Shown: one piece after another, positions 8,694 through 17,352 of the stretch | Layout of the letters: every line of letters begins with the position of its first letter | How positions within the stretch are numbered: the stretch's first letter is position 1 | DNA from: an uncultured Acetobacteraceae bacterium | Lineage (GTDB): Bacteria; Pseudomonadota; Alphaproteobacteria; Acetobacterales; Acetobacteraceae | NCBI GenBank assembly: GCA_937902425.1 | Contig: CALFNB010000517.1 | Location: 1-53,270, forward strand | Direction of reading: 5' to 3' | DNA length: 53,270 nt | Notes under the pieces: generated by a model | The model's input: the letters and a program-made list of their open reading frames with translations, nothing else | Databases searched by the model: none | What the model was told of the DNA's origin: nothing | Made by a program: the position numbers and the translations under genes

Positions 8694-8705
8694 TCCCACG
8701 TGGGA
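8694..8705. repeat. 12-bp perfect palindrome at a convergent junction
   Basis: TCCCACGTGGGA sits in the 26 bp between the stop of the VOC gene and the stop of the opposing small secreted-protein gene. It could help end transcription from both sides, but it has no loop or T-tract, so this is only a suggestion. Confidence 0.35.
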
Positions 8706-9002
8706 TCAGCAATTATCAGCGATGCAGTTTCGCGAGATCCGTAGACACAGGCTGGCCTCTTCAGCCGCTGGCCGGGCCGCGTTCATCATCAGCCGGTCCG
8801 AGAAAATTAATTCGCGGACTCGCGCCTCAATCAGCGACCTCAACGATAGTTCGGGATGCGCACTGCCAGCCACCGCGTCGAAGACGAGGCGTGCATGCGG
8901 CTGCAGCGTTGCCGCGCATCTGGTCGCCGCCACGTTATCGGCATGCGCACCCTGGCCGATAATGCAGCAAAATAGCGTGATCCATCGGATTCCCTGTTTC
9001 AT
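8706..9002 (-). CDS. Small secreted hypothetical protein
   Basis: A 98-residue protein with an evident Sec signal peptide: MKQGIRWITLFCCIIGQGAHA, probably cut after AHA at residue 21. The mature part of about 77 residues is mainly helical, has two Cys near the end (LCLRISRNC) plus one near its start, and contains PELSLRSLIEARVRELIF. The start ATG 9002 has GAGGTGA at good spacing. I do not recognise a family. It is transcribed toward the VOC gene and is about 120 bp downstream of ygfZ on the same strand. Confidence 0.65.
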   Translation of the reverse strand: MKQGIRWITLFCCIIGQGAHADNVAATRCAATLQPHARLVFDAVAGSAHPELSLRSLIEARVRELIFSDRLMMNAARPAAEEASLCLRISRNCIADNC

Positions 9003-9121
9003 GGCGTCACCTCAATGAGGTATTATGCGCTTAAAAGTGCCGCGAAGATATCGGGGAAACTACTCACGACAGCGGTATTTCACCCCACATCCGGTCCGCG
9101 CGAATTTTCCGGCCGCGGAAT

Positions 9122-9928
9122 TTACTCCGTCCCGGTTCGCATCCAGTCCGGAATCACCGGCGTGACCGTCGCCTCGGCGCTGGTGAGCGGAGCTTCCAGC
9201 GCCTCCAGACGCACCACCGCCAGTCCATTCTGGCCACTGGCCGAGCGCATGGTGCCGACTTCCCTTCCGTCGCGCAGGATTGGCGTGCCGGGCGCCGGTA
9301 CCGCGCCATCGATGCGCACAGGGACCAGGCGGCGCTTAACGAGGCCCCGATATTTCGTGCGCGCCGTCAGTTCCTGGCCCATGTAGCAGCCCTTGGTCCA
9401 GGAAACCCCGTTCAGTTCATCGAACCCGGCCTCCAGCAAGACGGTTTTTTCGGTCTCCATATCGCGCGAGCCGTCGGGTAGTCCGAGTGCCAGGCGGTGT
9501 TGATCCCAGTCGTCCTCGGTCGCGTTGGCGGGAATCGGCGCATTGCTCAGCACCCGCCATCCCGCCGCCGGCAAACGAGGGTCCGGGGCCATGATCTCCG
9601 GCCCGGACGGGTCGCCACCCCACACAGCGTACACATTCAACTCGGCGTCGCCGAGGGTCACCCGCGACCGCAACCGGTAACGCGACAGCCGCTGCAAAAG
9701 CATCGGCAACTGCGCACGCTCGCAGTCCAGCAGCAGCCGTTCCCCATCCGACAGGACGAAAAAGTCCGCCAGCCACTTGCCCTGAGGGGTCAGCAGCGCG
9801 GCCCATACCGCGCGACCCGGTTCTGCCTCGGCCACGTCATTTGAGACCAGGCCTTGCAAAAAGCCGACCCGATCCTCCCCGGTAATCGCGAGAACCGCTC
9901 GTGCGGGCAGTGCGGCGATCTTTGTCAT
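9122..9928 (-). CDS. ygfZ: YgfZ/GcvT-like folate-binding protein
   Basis: A cytoplasmic tetrahydrofolate-binding protein (268 residues from ATG 9928) that helps assemble or repair certain Fe-S clusters. Hallmarks are the early FLQGLVSNDV and the invariant KGCYMGQE motif with its functional Cys. A short GcvT-like C-terminal beta domain follows. The frame stays open upstream to 9973, but the Met at 9928 matches the usual family start (TKIAALPARAVLAITG). No clear Shine-Dalgarno is seen. It is divergent from asnB, with 152 bp between starts. Confidence 0.93.
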   Translation of the reverse strand: MTKIAALPARAVLAITGEDRVGFLQGLVSNDVAEAEPGRAVWAALLTPQGKWLADFFVLSDGERLLLDCERAQLPMLLQRLSRYRLRSRVTLGDAELNVYAVWGGDPSGPEIMAPDPRLPAAGWRVLSNAPIPANATEDDWDQHRLALGLPDGSRDMETEKTVLLEAGFDELNGVSWTKGCYMGQELTARTKYRGLVKRRLVPVRIDGAVPAPGTPILRDGREVGTMRSASGQNGLAVVRLEALEAPLTSAEATVTPVIPDWMRTGTE

Positions 9929-10049
9929 GATGGAAAGGTAAGAAAATCCACCCGATCCGCAAGAGCAGCGCAAGCTGGATCATGCCGATTGTGCCCAATG
10001 CGTTGTGTCCGGGGATTGTAGTTGGCACCGGACCGGCCGGGACTGTAGG

Positions 10050-10068
10050 AAACCCTCTTCGCGGGTTT
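10050..10068 (+). other. Leader hairpin before asnB
   Basis: AAACCC (10050-10055) and GGGTTT (10063-10068) form a 6-bp stem with a 7-base loop. It is directly followed by the asnB Shine-Dalgarno GGGAG (10069-10073). It could modulate translation or be incidental; there is no T-tract that would make it a terminator. Confidence 0.35.
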
Positions 10069-10080
10069 GGGAGTTATCGT

Positions 10081-11844
10081 ATGTGCGGCATCGCCGGTCT
10101 GATCTTGTCCACCGGGGCGCCGCAGCCCGATCCCGTGGTAATCTCCCGACTGATCGACAGCCTGCATCATCGCGGCCCGGACGGTACCGGCCATGCTGTC
10201 GTGGGCCGTGTCGCCCTGCTGCATAACCGCCTGGCGATCATCGACCTCGTCACCGGCGACCAGCCATTTTTCGCCGGCTCGGCGACCCTGGTCGCGAATG
10301 GCGAAGTGTATAATTACCGCGAACTGCGAGCGGCGATGCCGGGCGTCCACTACGCCACCAACAGCGACTGCGAGCCGCCGCTGCACTATTGGCTGCGCGA
10401 TGGCGCCGATTACGCGCGGGAATTGCGCGGCATGTACGCCATCGCGATCCATGAGCGGCAGCAGCACAGCGTCACCCTCACCCGCGATCCGTTCGGCATC
10501 AAGCCGCTTTATATTGCCCAGGTGAAGGGGGGTTTGGCGTTCGCGTCGGAGGCGCAGGCATTGTTGGAAGCGGGCCTCGTACAGCGCCAGGTGAGGCCGG
10601 CGGCGCGGGAGGAGTTGCTGCAACTGCAATTCACCACCGGCGCCGAAACGATTTTCGAGGGCATCCAGCGCGTGCTCCCTGGTGAGACCATCACGTGCGC
10701 TGACGGCCACATCCTCGACCGCCGCCGGATCTCCTGGATCCCCGAGGGCGGACCGGAAAACATCGACGAGGATGCGGCGCTGGTCCGCCTCGACCGAGCG
10801 CTGGAGGAAAGCGTCGACCTCCATCAGCGGAGCGACGTGCCATACGGCATGTTCCTTTCGGGGGGCATCGACAGCGCCACGCTGATTACGCTGATGGCGC
10901 GGCTGAACAAGGACCCGGTGCGGGCTTACACCGCCGGGTTCGATGCGCCTGGCGCCGCCGATGAGCGGGAACATGCCGCCGCCGTGGCGAAGGCCGTGGG
11001 CGCTCAGCACGAGTCGATCGAGGTGACCGAGTCGATGGTCTGGCGGCACCTGCCCGAGATCGTCGCCTGTATGGACGACCCCGCCGCCGATTACGCGATC
11101 ATCCCGACCTGGTTTCTTGCCCGCCGCGCGCATCAGGACGTGAAGGTAGTGCTGACCGGCGAGGGTGGCGACGAGATTTTCGCCGGCTACGACCGTTACC
11201 GGAAAGCGATCAGGCCCTGGTGGCGCGGCGGGCGAGCGATGTGGGCGCGCGGCAGCTTCGACAAGGTGCCTGTCCTGCGTGTCCAGCCCTCGATTTGGCG
11301 CGACGGCATGGCGGCGGCGGAAGCGCGCGCGCTGGAAAGCGGGATGTCCCGGCTCGCCGCCGCGCAGGCGACCGACATGACGGACTGGCTGCCGCACGAT
11401 TTGTTGCTCAAAGCCGACCGATGCCTGATGGCGCATGCGGTCGAGGGCAGAACGCCCTTCCTCGACAAGGGTGTGGCCGCGGCGGCGTTCCGGCTGCCGG
11501 ACTCGATGAAGGTCCGCGACGGTGTCGGCAAGTGGATTCTGCGCAAGTGGCTGGAGAAGAACCTGCCGATGGCGCGGCCGTTCGCCCCGAAACAAGGTTT
11601 CACGGTTCCGATCGGCGAATGGATCAAGGGACGCGGTGCGGCGCTCGGTCCGCTGGTGGCCCGCCAGCCCGGGGTCATCGAAATCGCCCACCCGGAGCGC
11701 GTGGAGGCGTTGTTCCGCGACATCCGGCGCTGGCGGCACGGGTTCGCATGCTGGAAACTGCTGTTTTACGCGCTGTGGCACCGTCGCCATATTCTGGGAT
11801 TGCAACCGGCCGGCGACGTGTTCGCGACGTTGGCAGCGCCGTGA
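10081..11844 (+). CDS. asnB: Asparagine synthase (glutamine-hydrolysing)
   Basis: A 587-residue cytosolic enzyme making asparagine from aspartate, ATP and glutamine. The start is fixed at ATG 10081 because the class II glutaminase needs Cys2 at the mature N-terminus (MCGIAGL). The glutaminase domain (about 1-200) shows HHRGPDG and VANGEVYN. The synthetase domain has the PP-loop LSGGIDSA (about 259-266) and GEGGDEIFAGYDRY. It resembles amidotransferases linked to exopolysaccharide or peptide modification as well as true AsnB, so the acceptor is not certain. It stands alone between divergent ygfZ and a convergent secreted-protein gene. Confidence 0.94.
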   Translation: MCGIAGLILSTGAPQPDPVVISRLIDSLHHRGPDGTGHAVVGRVALLHNRLAIIDLVTGDQPFFAGSATLVANGEVYNYRELRAAMPGVHYATNSDCEPPLHYWLRDGADYARELRGMYAIAIHERQQHSVTLTRDPFGIKPLYIAQVKGGLAFASEAQALLEAGLVQRQVRPAAREELLQLQFTTGAETIFEGIQRVLPGETITCADGHILDRRRISWIPEGGPENIDEDAALVRLDRALEESVDLHQRSDVPYGMFLSGGIDSATLITLMARLNKDPVRAYTAGFDAPGAADEREHAAAVAKAVGAQHESIEVTESMVWRHLPEIVACMDDPAADYAIIPTWFLARRAHQDVKVVLTGEGGDEIFAGYDRYRKAIRPWWRGGRAMWARGSFDKVPVLRVQPSIWRDGMAAAEARALESGMSRLAAAQATDMTDWLPHDLLLKADRCLMAHAVEGRTPFLDKGVAAAAFRLPDSMKVRDGVGKWILRKWLEKNLPMARPFAPKQGFTVPIGEWIKGRGAALGPLVARQPGVIEIAHPERVEALFRDIRRWRHGFACWKLLFYALWHRRHILGLQPAGDVFATLAAP

Positions 11845-11934
11845 CAGGACCCGTCACGCGTAGCCCAACGCCGCCGCCAGACGACCCCGGTTTCGGTCAT
11901 TTCAGAGGAACAAACGCCTCGCGCATTCTCCAGA

Positions 11935-12321
11935 TTATTTCGGTGCCGCGGCAGGCACGCAACTGAAGTGAGCATAATAATTGCTCCTTCCCATGAAGGT
12001 AACCTTGTACCCGTCGCCTTCAGGGACCATGACACTTTGGGAACCCAACCCGTTGGTGAACTGGCCTCCACTCAAACTTAAAGGCGTGCTTCTGAACCAG
12101 CGTGTCTTATCAGGTGCCGCGAAATTCTGGGACAGATAAACTACCGTGTCATCCGAGAACTTTTGGATCTTACTTCTGGTTGTATTGCCTGGCCCCCAAA
12201 GTCCGCCCGGCGGCGCACATTCCTGCACGAGTTGCGCCGCCAACGTCCGTTCCGTCATGGCCGCACTCATGCCGAACAACAACGCGGCCGTGATTGCGAT
12301 CGAGGTTGCCTTTTCGCGCAC
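11935..12321 (-). CDS. Small secreted hypothetical protein
   Basis: A protein of about 128 residues with an N-terminal signal peptide (VREKATSIAITAALLFGMSA...) and a probable cleavage near TLAA. The mature part has two Cys (QECAPP and FSCVP), which may form a disulfide, and a beta-rich pattern with Trp/Phe/Tyr (TRWFRSTPLSL, YKVTFMGRSNYY). I do not recognise a family. A GTG start at 12321 is preferred because AGGAAGGG lies eight bases upstream; reading from 12372 would bury the signal peptide. Confidence 0.65.
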   Translation of the reverse strand: MREKATSIAITAALLFGMSAAMTERTLAAQLVQECAPPGGLWGPGNTTRSKIQKFSDDTVVYLSQNFAAPDKTRWFRSTPLSLSGGQFTNGLGSQSVMVPEGDGYKVTFMGRSNYYAHFSCVPAAAPK

Positions 12322-12500
12322 GATTAAACCCTTCCTTGGTCGTCCATGTAGCCACGGATGTTGACTGCCCACGTGAATCCACGGTATCCGCGGGTGAAAA
12401 CAAGGTCAATCAATCCCGCACGGGCAGATCGTCGGGGCGAGCCCGAGGATGACGATACAAGGCCGTCTCGGACGAGAGTCGTCCTTTCCGCTGGTTGCAA

Positions 12501-13568
12501 TCACAACCCGAACAGCCGCTTCGCATTCCCTCCGGCGATCGCGGCCACGTCGGACGGACTCAACGAGTCAACTGACGCGATATGTCCAATCGGATCGTAT
12601 TCGCCCATGTCGTAGGGATAGTCGGTGCCCAGTAAAATCTTGTCCACGCCGAACAATTTCACCATCGCCTCCAACTGGTGCGTCGTGAAAACGATCGTGT
12701 CGAGGTAGATCTTCTTCAGATAATGGCTGGGAGGTTTCGGCAACGCCCCGCGCGAGTCGCCGCGGGCGCCCCAGGCGTGATCGATCCGTCCGGAATAGCC
12801 CGGCAGGTATCCTCCGCCATGCGCGGCGATAATTTTCAAATCCGGATACCGCTCCAGCACGCCATCGAAGATCAACCAGTGCAGCGCCATTGTCGTGTCC
12901 AATGGGTTGCCGATGACGTTGCTGAAATAGTGTTTACTGAACCGTTGCGGCTGAGGATAGGAGTTCGGATGAATGAACACCACGGCGCCGAGTTCCTCGA
13001 CCTTGGCCCAGAACGGTTCGAACGTCGGATTCGAGAGTTCCTTGTCGCGAACATGCGCCAACACTTCGACACCCTTCAGGCCGAGCGACTTCACGCAATA
13101 TTCAAGTTCGTTCGCCGCCGCCTCGCCACCCGCTTGCAACGGCACCGAGCCCATCGCCGCCGGAATGCGATCCGGACTGGAGCGGGCGATCTCGGCGATG
13201 CCCTCGTTGACGACGCGAGCCGCTTTAATCCCGATCTCCGGCGGCACCCCATAATAGCATTGCCCCGGCGCCGGCGTGATCACCTGGGCATCGACACCCA
13301 TGTCATCGAACGTGCGCATGCGCAGTTCGAGGTCGGTCAGCCAGGGGGTCCGGTCCGTGTCCTGCTTACGCGTCAGGATACGGGTTTCCTCGGTATAGAA
13401 TGCCGCGCGCGGATCGGGGGTCTGATGCGACCGCACGACGTCTGAAGCAGCCGGCACCATCGCGTGGGAGTGGATGTCGACGGTAAGGCTCTTTGGCCGG
13501 ATTTCTCGCCCAGGGCGACCGTGTTGGCGAGCGCTGGTGAGATCGTAACGATTGAATGGCTCGGACAT
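12501..13568 (-). CDS. Amidohydrolase, ACMSD-like family
   Basis: A 355-residue metal-dependent TIM-barrel enzyme of the amidohydrolase-2 family, which includes ACMS decarboxylase and gamma-resorcylate decarboxylase. It shows the metal-binding HxH (VDIHSHAMVP), FIHPNSYPQ, the barrel histidine in AAHGGGYLPGY and the terminal Asp in LLGTDYPYDMG. These enzymes decarboxylate or hydrolyse aromatic and carboxylic substrates; this one's substrate is unknown. ATG 13568 follows GAGGGGG. It is divergent from hcp with 222 bp between starts. Confidence 0.9.
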   Translation of the reverse strand: MSEPFNRYDLTSARQHGRPGREIRPKSLTVDIHSHAMVPAASDVVRSHQTPDPRAAFYTEETRILTRKQDTDRTPWLTDLELRMRTFDDMGVDAQVITPAPGQCYYGVPPEIGIKAARVVNEGIAEIARSSPDRIPAAMGSVPLQAGGEAAANELEYCVKSLGLKGVEVLAHVRDKELSNPTFEPFWAKVEELGAVVFIHPNSYPQPQRFSKHYFSNVIGNPLDTTMALHWLIFDGVLERYPDLKIIAAHGGGYLPGYSGRIDHAWGARGDSRGALPKPPSHYLKKIYLDTIVFTTHQLEAMVKLFGVDKILLGTDYPYDMGEYDPIGHIASVDSLSPSDVAAIAGGNAKRLFGL

Positions 13569-13790
13569 CGCGGCCCCCTCGAAGTTTCGCCGGAGATCAG
13601 CACGCGTGTGGCGCGCTGGCAATCGGGACCATACTCCTGAGCAACGCGACAGGTTTGCTGATCAACCACGGGCGTCCGCTGATCTCGGTATCATTTCTTG
13701 GACCCGGCGTCGGCGGGATGGTATGGATCTCGCCTCAGCGCGGCGCCACGGTCCGCGCGGCATTGGCGCGGCAGCGGGGGGAACAGGGTC

Positions 13791-14240
13791 ATGGCGATCT
13801 ACGCGAAGATCAAGGGACGGAAACAAGGTGTTCTTACCGGCGGCGTGACCGCGGGGTCCTTTCCCGGACAGATTCAGGTCAATACGGTCGAGTTTGGCGT
13901 TGGCAGCCCAGCGGACGTCAGCACAGGGCTGGCTACCGGCAAACGGGTCGCCCGGCCTGTCATGATAACCAAGCCGTTGGACCAATCGTCACCTCTGTTG
14001 CATCAAAGCTGCACCACCAACGAGTTACTGACGGTCGACATCGCGTATGTCGTGGAGGGAGCGGGCCACAAGCCATACGTGACCCTCAGTTTGACGAACG
14101 CCATGATTCGCGACTTCAAACACGAGACGTCCTTCAACGGCTCGTCTGTCGAGACGATCAGTTTCACGTATACAAAGATCGAGTTCACCTGGACCGAAGG
14201 CGGCATCGTGTCGACCGACGACTGGATGTCCGCGAGCTGA
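13791..14240 (+). CDS. hcp: Type VI secretion tube protein Hcp, orphan
   Basis: A 149-residue protein of the Hcp family, whose hexameric rings stack into the T6SS inner tube. It begins MAIYAKIKG, has the typical beta-barrel pattern with SFPGQIQVNTVEFGV, the conserved PVMITKPLDQSSPLLHQSC and ends in SFTYTKIEFTWTEGG. ATG 13791 is used because it matches the family start and follows GGGGGAA. No sheath, baseplate or ClpV genes are in the window, so it would have to serve a T6SS encoded elsewhere. A PAAR tip protein is encoded about 33 kb away. Confidence 0.9.
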   Translation: MAIYAKIKGRKQGVLTGGVTAGSFPGQIQVNTVEFGVGSPADVSTGLATGKRVARPVMITKPLDQSSPLLHQSCTTNELLTVDIAYVVEGAGHKPYVTLSLTNAMIRDFKHETSFNGSSVETISFTYTKIEFTWTEGGIVSTDDWMSAS

Positions 14241-14273
14241 CGACCGGGCCCCAGCCGCTGCCCGTGCGCGTCA

Positions 14274-14306
14274 CGGCAGGTTAACGGCGACAAAAATCGC
14301 CTGCCG
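14274..14306. terminator. Possible terminator hairpin between convergent hcp and mbfA
   Basis: GGCGA (14286-14290) pairs with TCGCC (14297-14301) around the loop CAAAAA, inside a larger CGGCAG/CTGCCG repeat (14274-14279 and 14301-14306). The position after hcp fits a terminator, but there is no proper T-tract. Confidence 0.4.
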
Positions 14307-14312
14307 CCCCCC

Positions 14313-14364
14313 TTGGCCGCCCCCATTGGCTGCCCCCCATTGGCCGCCCCCGCTGGCTGCCCGC
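14313..14364. repeat. Imperfect GC-rich tandem repeat
   Basis: Four degenerate copies of a unit of about 13-14 bases, TTGGCYGCCCCCA, lie between the convergent genes hcp and mbfA and run up to the mbfA stop codon. Changes between copies are small, suggesting slippage. Confidence 0.6.
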
Positions 14365-15320
14365 TACCCGCTCCCGATCAGCACGCCGGTCGCGAACACC
14401 AGCGCGCCGCCGAACGCCACCTGCAGCGCCGCTGAGACGGGCGGCGTGTCCATGTACTTCCAGCGGATCCAACTGATCACGCCAAGCTCCACGGCGACCA
14501 CCACGATCGCCACCGCGGTCGCCGTCCAAAACGACTGGATCAGGAACGGCATCGTATGGCCGACCCCACCAATTGTGGTCATCAGCCCGGTGACCAAACC
14601 GCGGATCCACGGCGCGCCACGCCCTGTCAGGCTGCCGTTGTCGGACAGCGCCTCAGCGAACCCCATGGAGATGCCGGCGCCGATCGAGGCCGCCATACCA
14701 ACCAGAAACGTCTCCCACGTCTTGCCGCTGGCGAACGCCGTCGCGAACACCGGGGCCAACGTTGAAACCGAGCCATCCATCAGGCCCGCGAGACCCGGTT
14801 GGATGAACCGCAGCACGAACGACGCGTGGGCATGCGCGTCCTCCTGCGCCACCACGTTGCCGGGCAGGTTTTCCGCGCGCAGACCATCGGCGCGGCGCTC
14901 ATGCTCCACTTCGGCGTCGGCGAGGTCGCCCAACAGTTTGCGGATCGATACATCCGTCGAACGAATCGCCGCCTTACGGTAGAAGTGCTGGGTCTCCTCC
15001 TCCATGCTTTCCGCCATCATCCGAACTGCTTTCAGATTGAGTGGCTGGATCTGCCAAACCGGCTTGTGGCGAATGAAACCGCGAATGTCCTGGCGGCGGA
15101 TCAACGGGATGTGCTCGCCGAATTTGTCCCGGTACAGCTCCAGCAGACGGCGGCGATGGTCGCCTTCCTCGCCCGCCATTTCGGTAAAAACGCGGGCGCT
15201 GCCGGGATATTCCTCACGCAATCCCTCGGCGATATCGAGGTAGATGCGACCGTCCTCTTCCTCGTTGGCGATCGCCAACGCCAGGATCTCTCGTTCGGTC
15301 AGGTCTGAAAAATCACGCAT
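14364..15320 (-). CDS. mbfA: MbfA: erythrin-like ferritin domain fused to VIT1/CCC1 transporter
   Basis: A 318-residue inner-membrane protein that exports iron and protects against iron and peroxide stress. The N-terminal ferritin-like di-iron domain (about 1-150) has the pattern EEEDGRIYLDIAE, MAGEEGDHRRRL, MEEETQHFY and AEVEHERRA. The C-terminal VIT1-like domain has about five helices, beginning GLMDGSVSTLAPVFA. In Rhizobiales mbfA is repressed by Irr; no clear Irr box was identified here. ATG 15320 matches the family start (MRDFSDLTEREILAL). Confidence 0.94.
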   Translation of the reverse strand: MRDFSDLTEREILALAIANEEEDGRIYLDIAEGLREEYPGSARVFTEMAGEEGDHRRRLLELYRDKFGEHIPLIRRQDIRGFIRHKPVWQIQPLNLKAVRMMAESMEEETQHFYRKAAIRSTDVSIRKLLGDLADAEVEHERRADGLRAENLPGNVVAQEDAHAHASFVLRFIQPGLAGLMDGSVSTLAPVFATAFASGKTWETFLVGMAASIGAGISMGFAEALSDNGSLTGRGAPWIRGLVTGLMTTIGGVGHTMPFLIQSFWTATAVAIVVVAVELGVISWIRWKYMDTPPVSAALQVAFGGALVFATGVLIGSG

Positions 15321-15398
15321 GGTGGCGAAATGTGACGGAGGCCGCGAACACGTCAAGGGACCAGGCGGGCCAGGAGACCGAGCGTCGGCTCCGCCGGC

Positions 15399-15998
15399 CT
15401 ACCGCGGGGGCGTCCGCGGCGGCGGTTGCCCGGCGGCACCCTTTGCCTCCGCGCTTTTCCCGTCCCCCCGCTGGCCATCCCCAACCAGACCGTCGCGAAC
15501 CCGTGCGTCCCCAGCCTGACCGTCCATCGGGGCGAGACCGAGCGTGGCATAAACACGCTTGCTCGCAGGCCACTGTCGCATAAGCGAATCGCGCTCCGTG
15601 TATCCCGCCACGCTCAGGCCCGCCAGGATCGCGAAACTGGCCGCCCAGGCGGCGGTGAGGAGACGATCGCGGCGGCGTATTCGGGGTGACAGGTCACCCG
15701 GTATGGAAAGCCTTTCGATCGCGGACAGCGGCGTGTCGCCAAACACTGTCTCCGGCTCCGCGAAGGGTTCACGGATTGGCGGCTCGTGGATTGGCTGCTC
15801 AGCCGCGGCGACATCCGGAACCTCGGCCTCGTCCGCGTCGACGGGCGTATCGGCTGCCACCTCCGCCAACGCGGGTTCCTCGACTGGCTCCGCCATCCAG
15901 TCATGCGCACACCGTGCGCACCGGACCGCCCTGGGCGGATCGAGCAATGCGTCGGGCACCTCGTATGTCGCCGAACAGGACGGGCATCGAATACGCAT
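15399..15998 (-). CDS. MJ0042 zinc-ribbon membrane protein
   Basis: A 199-residue protein starting with a zinc ribbon (MRIRCPSCSATYEVPD...VRCARC: C5, C8, C27, C30). An acidic Ala/Pro/Glu-rich linker follows (about 37-105), then one transmembrane helix (about LLTAAWAASFAILAGLSVAG). The Gly/Asp/Arg-rich tail repeats a short GDxRxxDG pattern and may be variable in length. Such MJ0042-type proteins are common in alphaproteobacteria and of unknown function. A second zinc-ribbon protein is encoded immediately upstream. Confidence 0.85.
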   Translation of the reverse strand: MRIRCPSCSATYEVPDALLDPPRAVRCARCAHDWMAEPVEEPALAEVAADTPVDADEAEVPDVAAAEQPIHEPPIREPFAEPETVFGDTPLSAIERLSIPGDLSPRIRRRDRLLTAAWAASFAILAGLSVAGYTERDSLMRQWPASKRVYATLGLAPMDGQAGDARVRDGLVGDGQRGDGKSAEAKGAAGQPPPRTPPR

Positions 15999-16222
15999 GT
16001 CTGACGGAGTCCTTGAAGTCTCAAACCGGACGCTCAGCGTTACAAGTGTGGCCGTTTCGCCCGGTATGCAACGGTTTGATTCATTTCAACGTGGTTTCAG
16101 ATTTACTGGCCACGCAGTTGGAGGTGCGATTGCTTGTCGACTCGGTCTTTCCCAGTTCGCGCCCTTCGGCGCAGTCGGCGGCAAGCGCGGCCGCGCGCGT
16201 GTCGGACGCGGCCGCGGGTCGA

Positions 16223-17200
16223 TCAGCCGACGCGGGAGCGGTTTGACCAGAGGCCTCCGTCGGACCAGCCCACATCAGGCTCCCCCCACTCGAAATACAG
16301 GGCGGCACCCAGCCCCAGCACCGCCAGGGCGATCCCGGCGGCCCAGAGCGTCAGCCGGATCGCGCGAACGGATCCGGAACCCGGCATCGGCATCGGCGGC
16401 GGCGCATAAGTGGGCCAGGCAAGCGAATGGCCTTCGTCGTCGATTTCGAAACGGGTCTCCTCAACCGGCGGCGGCGCCATTTCGACAACTGGCTCGGGTT
16501 CGCGCGAAATGGTCCAGTCAGCCTCGGACGGGTCAACGTCAGCCAGCGGCGGTTCGGGTTCCGTGCCGCGGTCCACGATCGCGTGCGTCAACGACGCAAT
16601 CCGCCACGGTTCCAGGTCAGGCGGCGGGCCGCGCCCAAAGACCTGCGACGCCTGAACGATGGGCCAGTATGGCGGCGGCGGTCCGAGCGCACCGATGCCG
16701 CGGATGTTGACCGGAGCCGCCGGAGTGACTGGCGCCATCTCGACCCGCGGTTTTGCCTGCGGAGGAGCCGTCACAATGGGTCGATACTGTGGTGGAGGAC
16801 CCATGGGGACCGCCGCGCGGTCAACCATCGCGTCGCCTTCCGGCTGCTTTTCGCCGCCGGCATTGAGCGCGGACGGGCCAGGCGTCGTATCGGGTGTCAC
16901 CTCGAAAGGGGATCGGTGGAGCCCCGGACCCGAGGCAGGATGCACCGGTTGGATCACGTCAGGCGGCGGCTCGCGGGGCGCGGAGTTCGTATAAATTACC
17001 GACGGCGGCTGAGGCGCGGGCGATGCCGGTCCCGCTCTGATCTCCGACACGTCTCGCCGCGAAGCATCGCCTGGCCGGATCGCCGCCTTTGGCACGAACA
17101 GCAACCCGCATCGTCCGCACCGTGTACCGGCCACGGCGGCCGCGTCTGAGACCTGGCAGGCCGTCTCACAAACAGGGCAATGCAAACGCAACAAGGTCAT
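16223..17200 (-). CDS. Zinc-ribbon, proline-rich single-pass membrane protein
   Basis: A 325-residue protein with an N-terminal zinc ribbon (LHCPVCETACQVSD...CGRCGLLF), then a long low-complexity region rich in Pro, Glu and Ala with the recurring PPPxYxPIV (two copies), then one transmembrane helix near the C-terminus (ALAVLGLGAALYF). It parallels the neighbour at 15399-15998 and may be an old tandem duplicate. ATG 17200 (MTLLRLHCPVC) is used because the ribbon follows directly. Function unknown. Confidence 0.75.
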   Translation of the reverse strand: MTLLRLHCPVCETACQVSDAAAVAGTRCGRCGLLFVPKAAIRPGDASRRDVSEIRAGPASPAPQPPSVIYTNSAPREPPPDVIQPVHPASGPGLHRSPFEVTPDTTPGPSALNAGGEKQPEGDAMVDRAAVPMGPPPQYRPIVTAPPQAKPRVEMAPVTPAAPVNIRGIGALGPPPPYWPIVQASQVFGRGPPPDLEPWRIASLTHAIVDRGTEPEPPLADVDPSEADWTISREPEPVVEMAPPPVEETRFEIDDEGHSLAWPTYAPPPMPMPGSGSVRAIRLTLWAAGIALAVLGLGAALYFEWGEPDVGWSDGGLWSNRSRVG

Positions 17201-17352
17201 TGATCGCCGCCGATCGCCCGATGGCGGTCCCGACACGGGACCGCTGTCATCCAATCAGTCGCTTAACACAAATAACCTGACAAGTTGATAACAACCGGAC
17301 CAGAGCGGCGACCAATCGGGAGAGGTCTTCACAGCGGTCCACGGGACGATAA

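Noticed and set aside
9925-11805. 626-codon open frame antisense to asnB
   Set aside because: It mirrors asnB codons and is rich in Arg, Gln and His; no recognisable domain, and asnB is certain.
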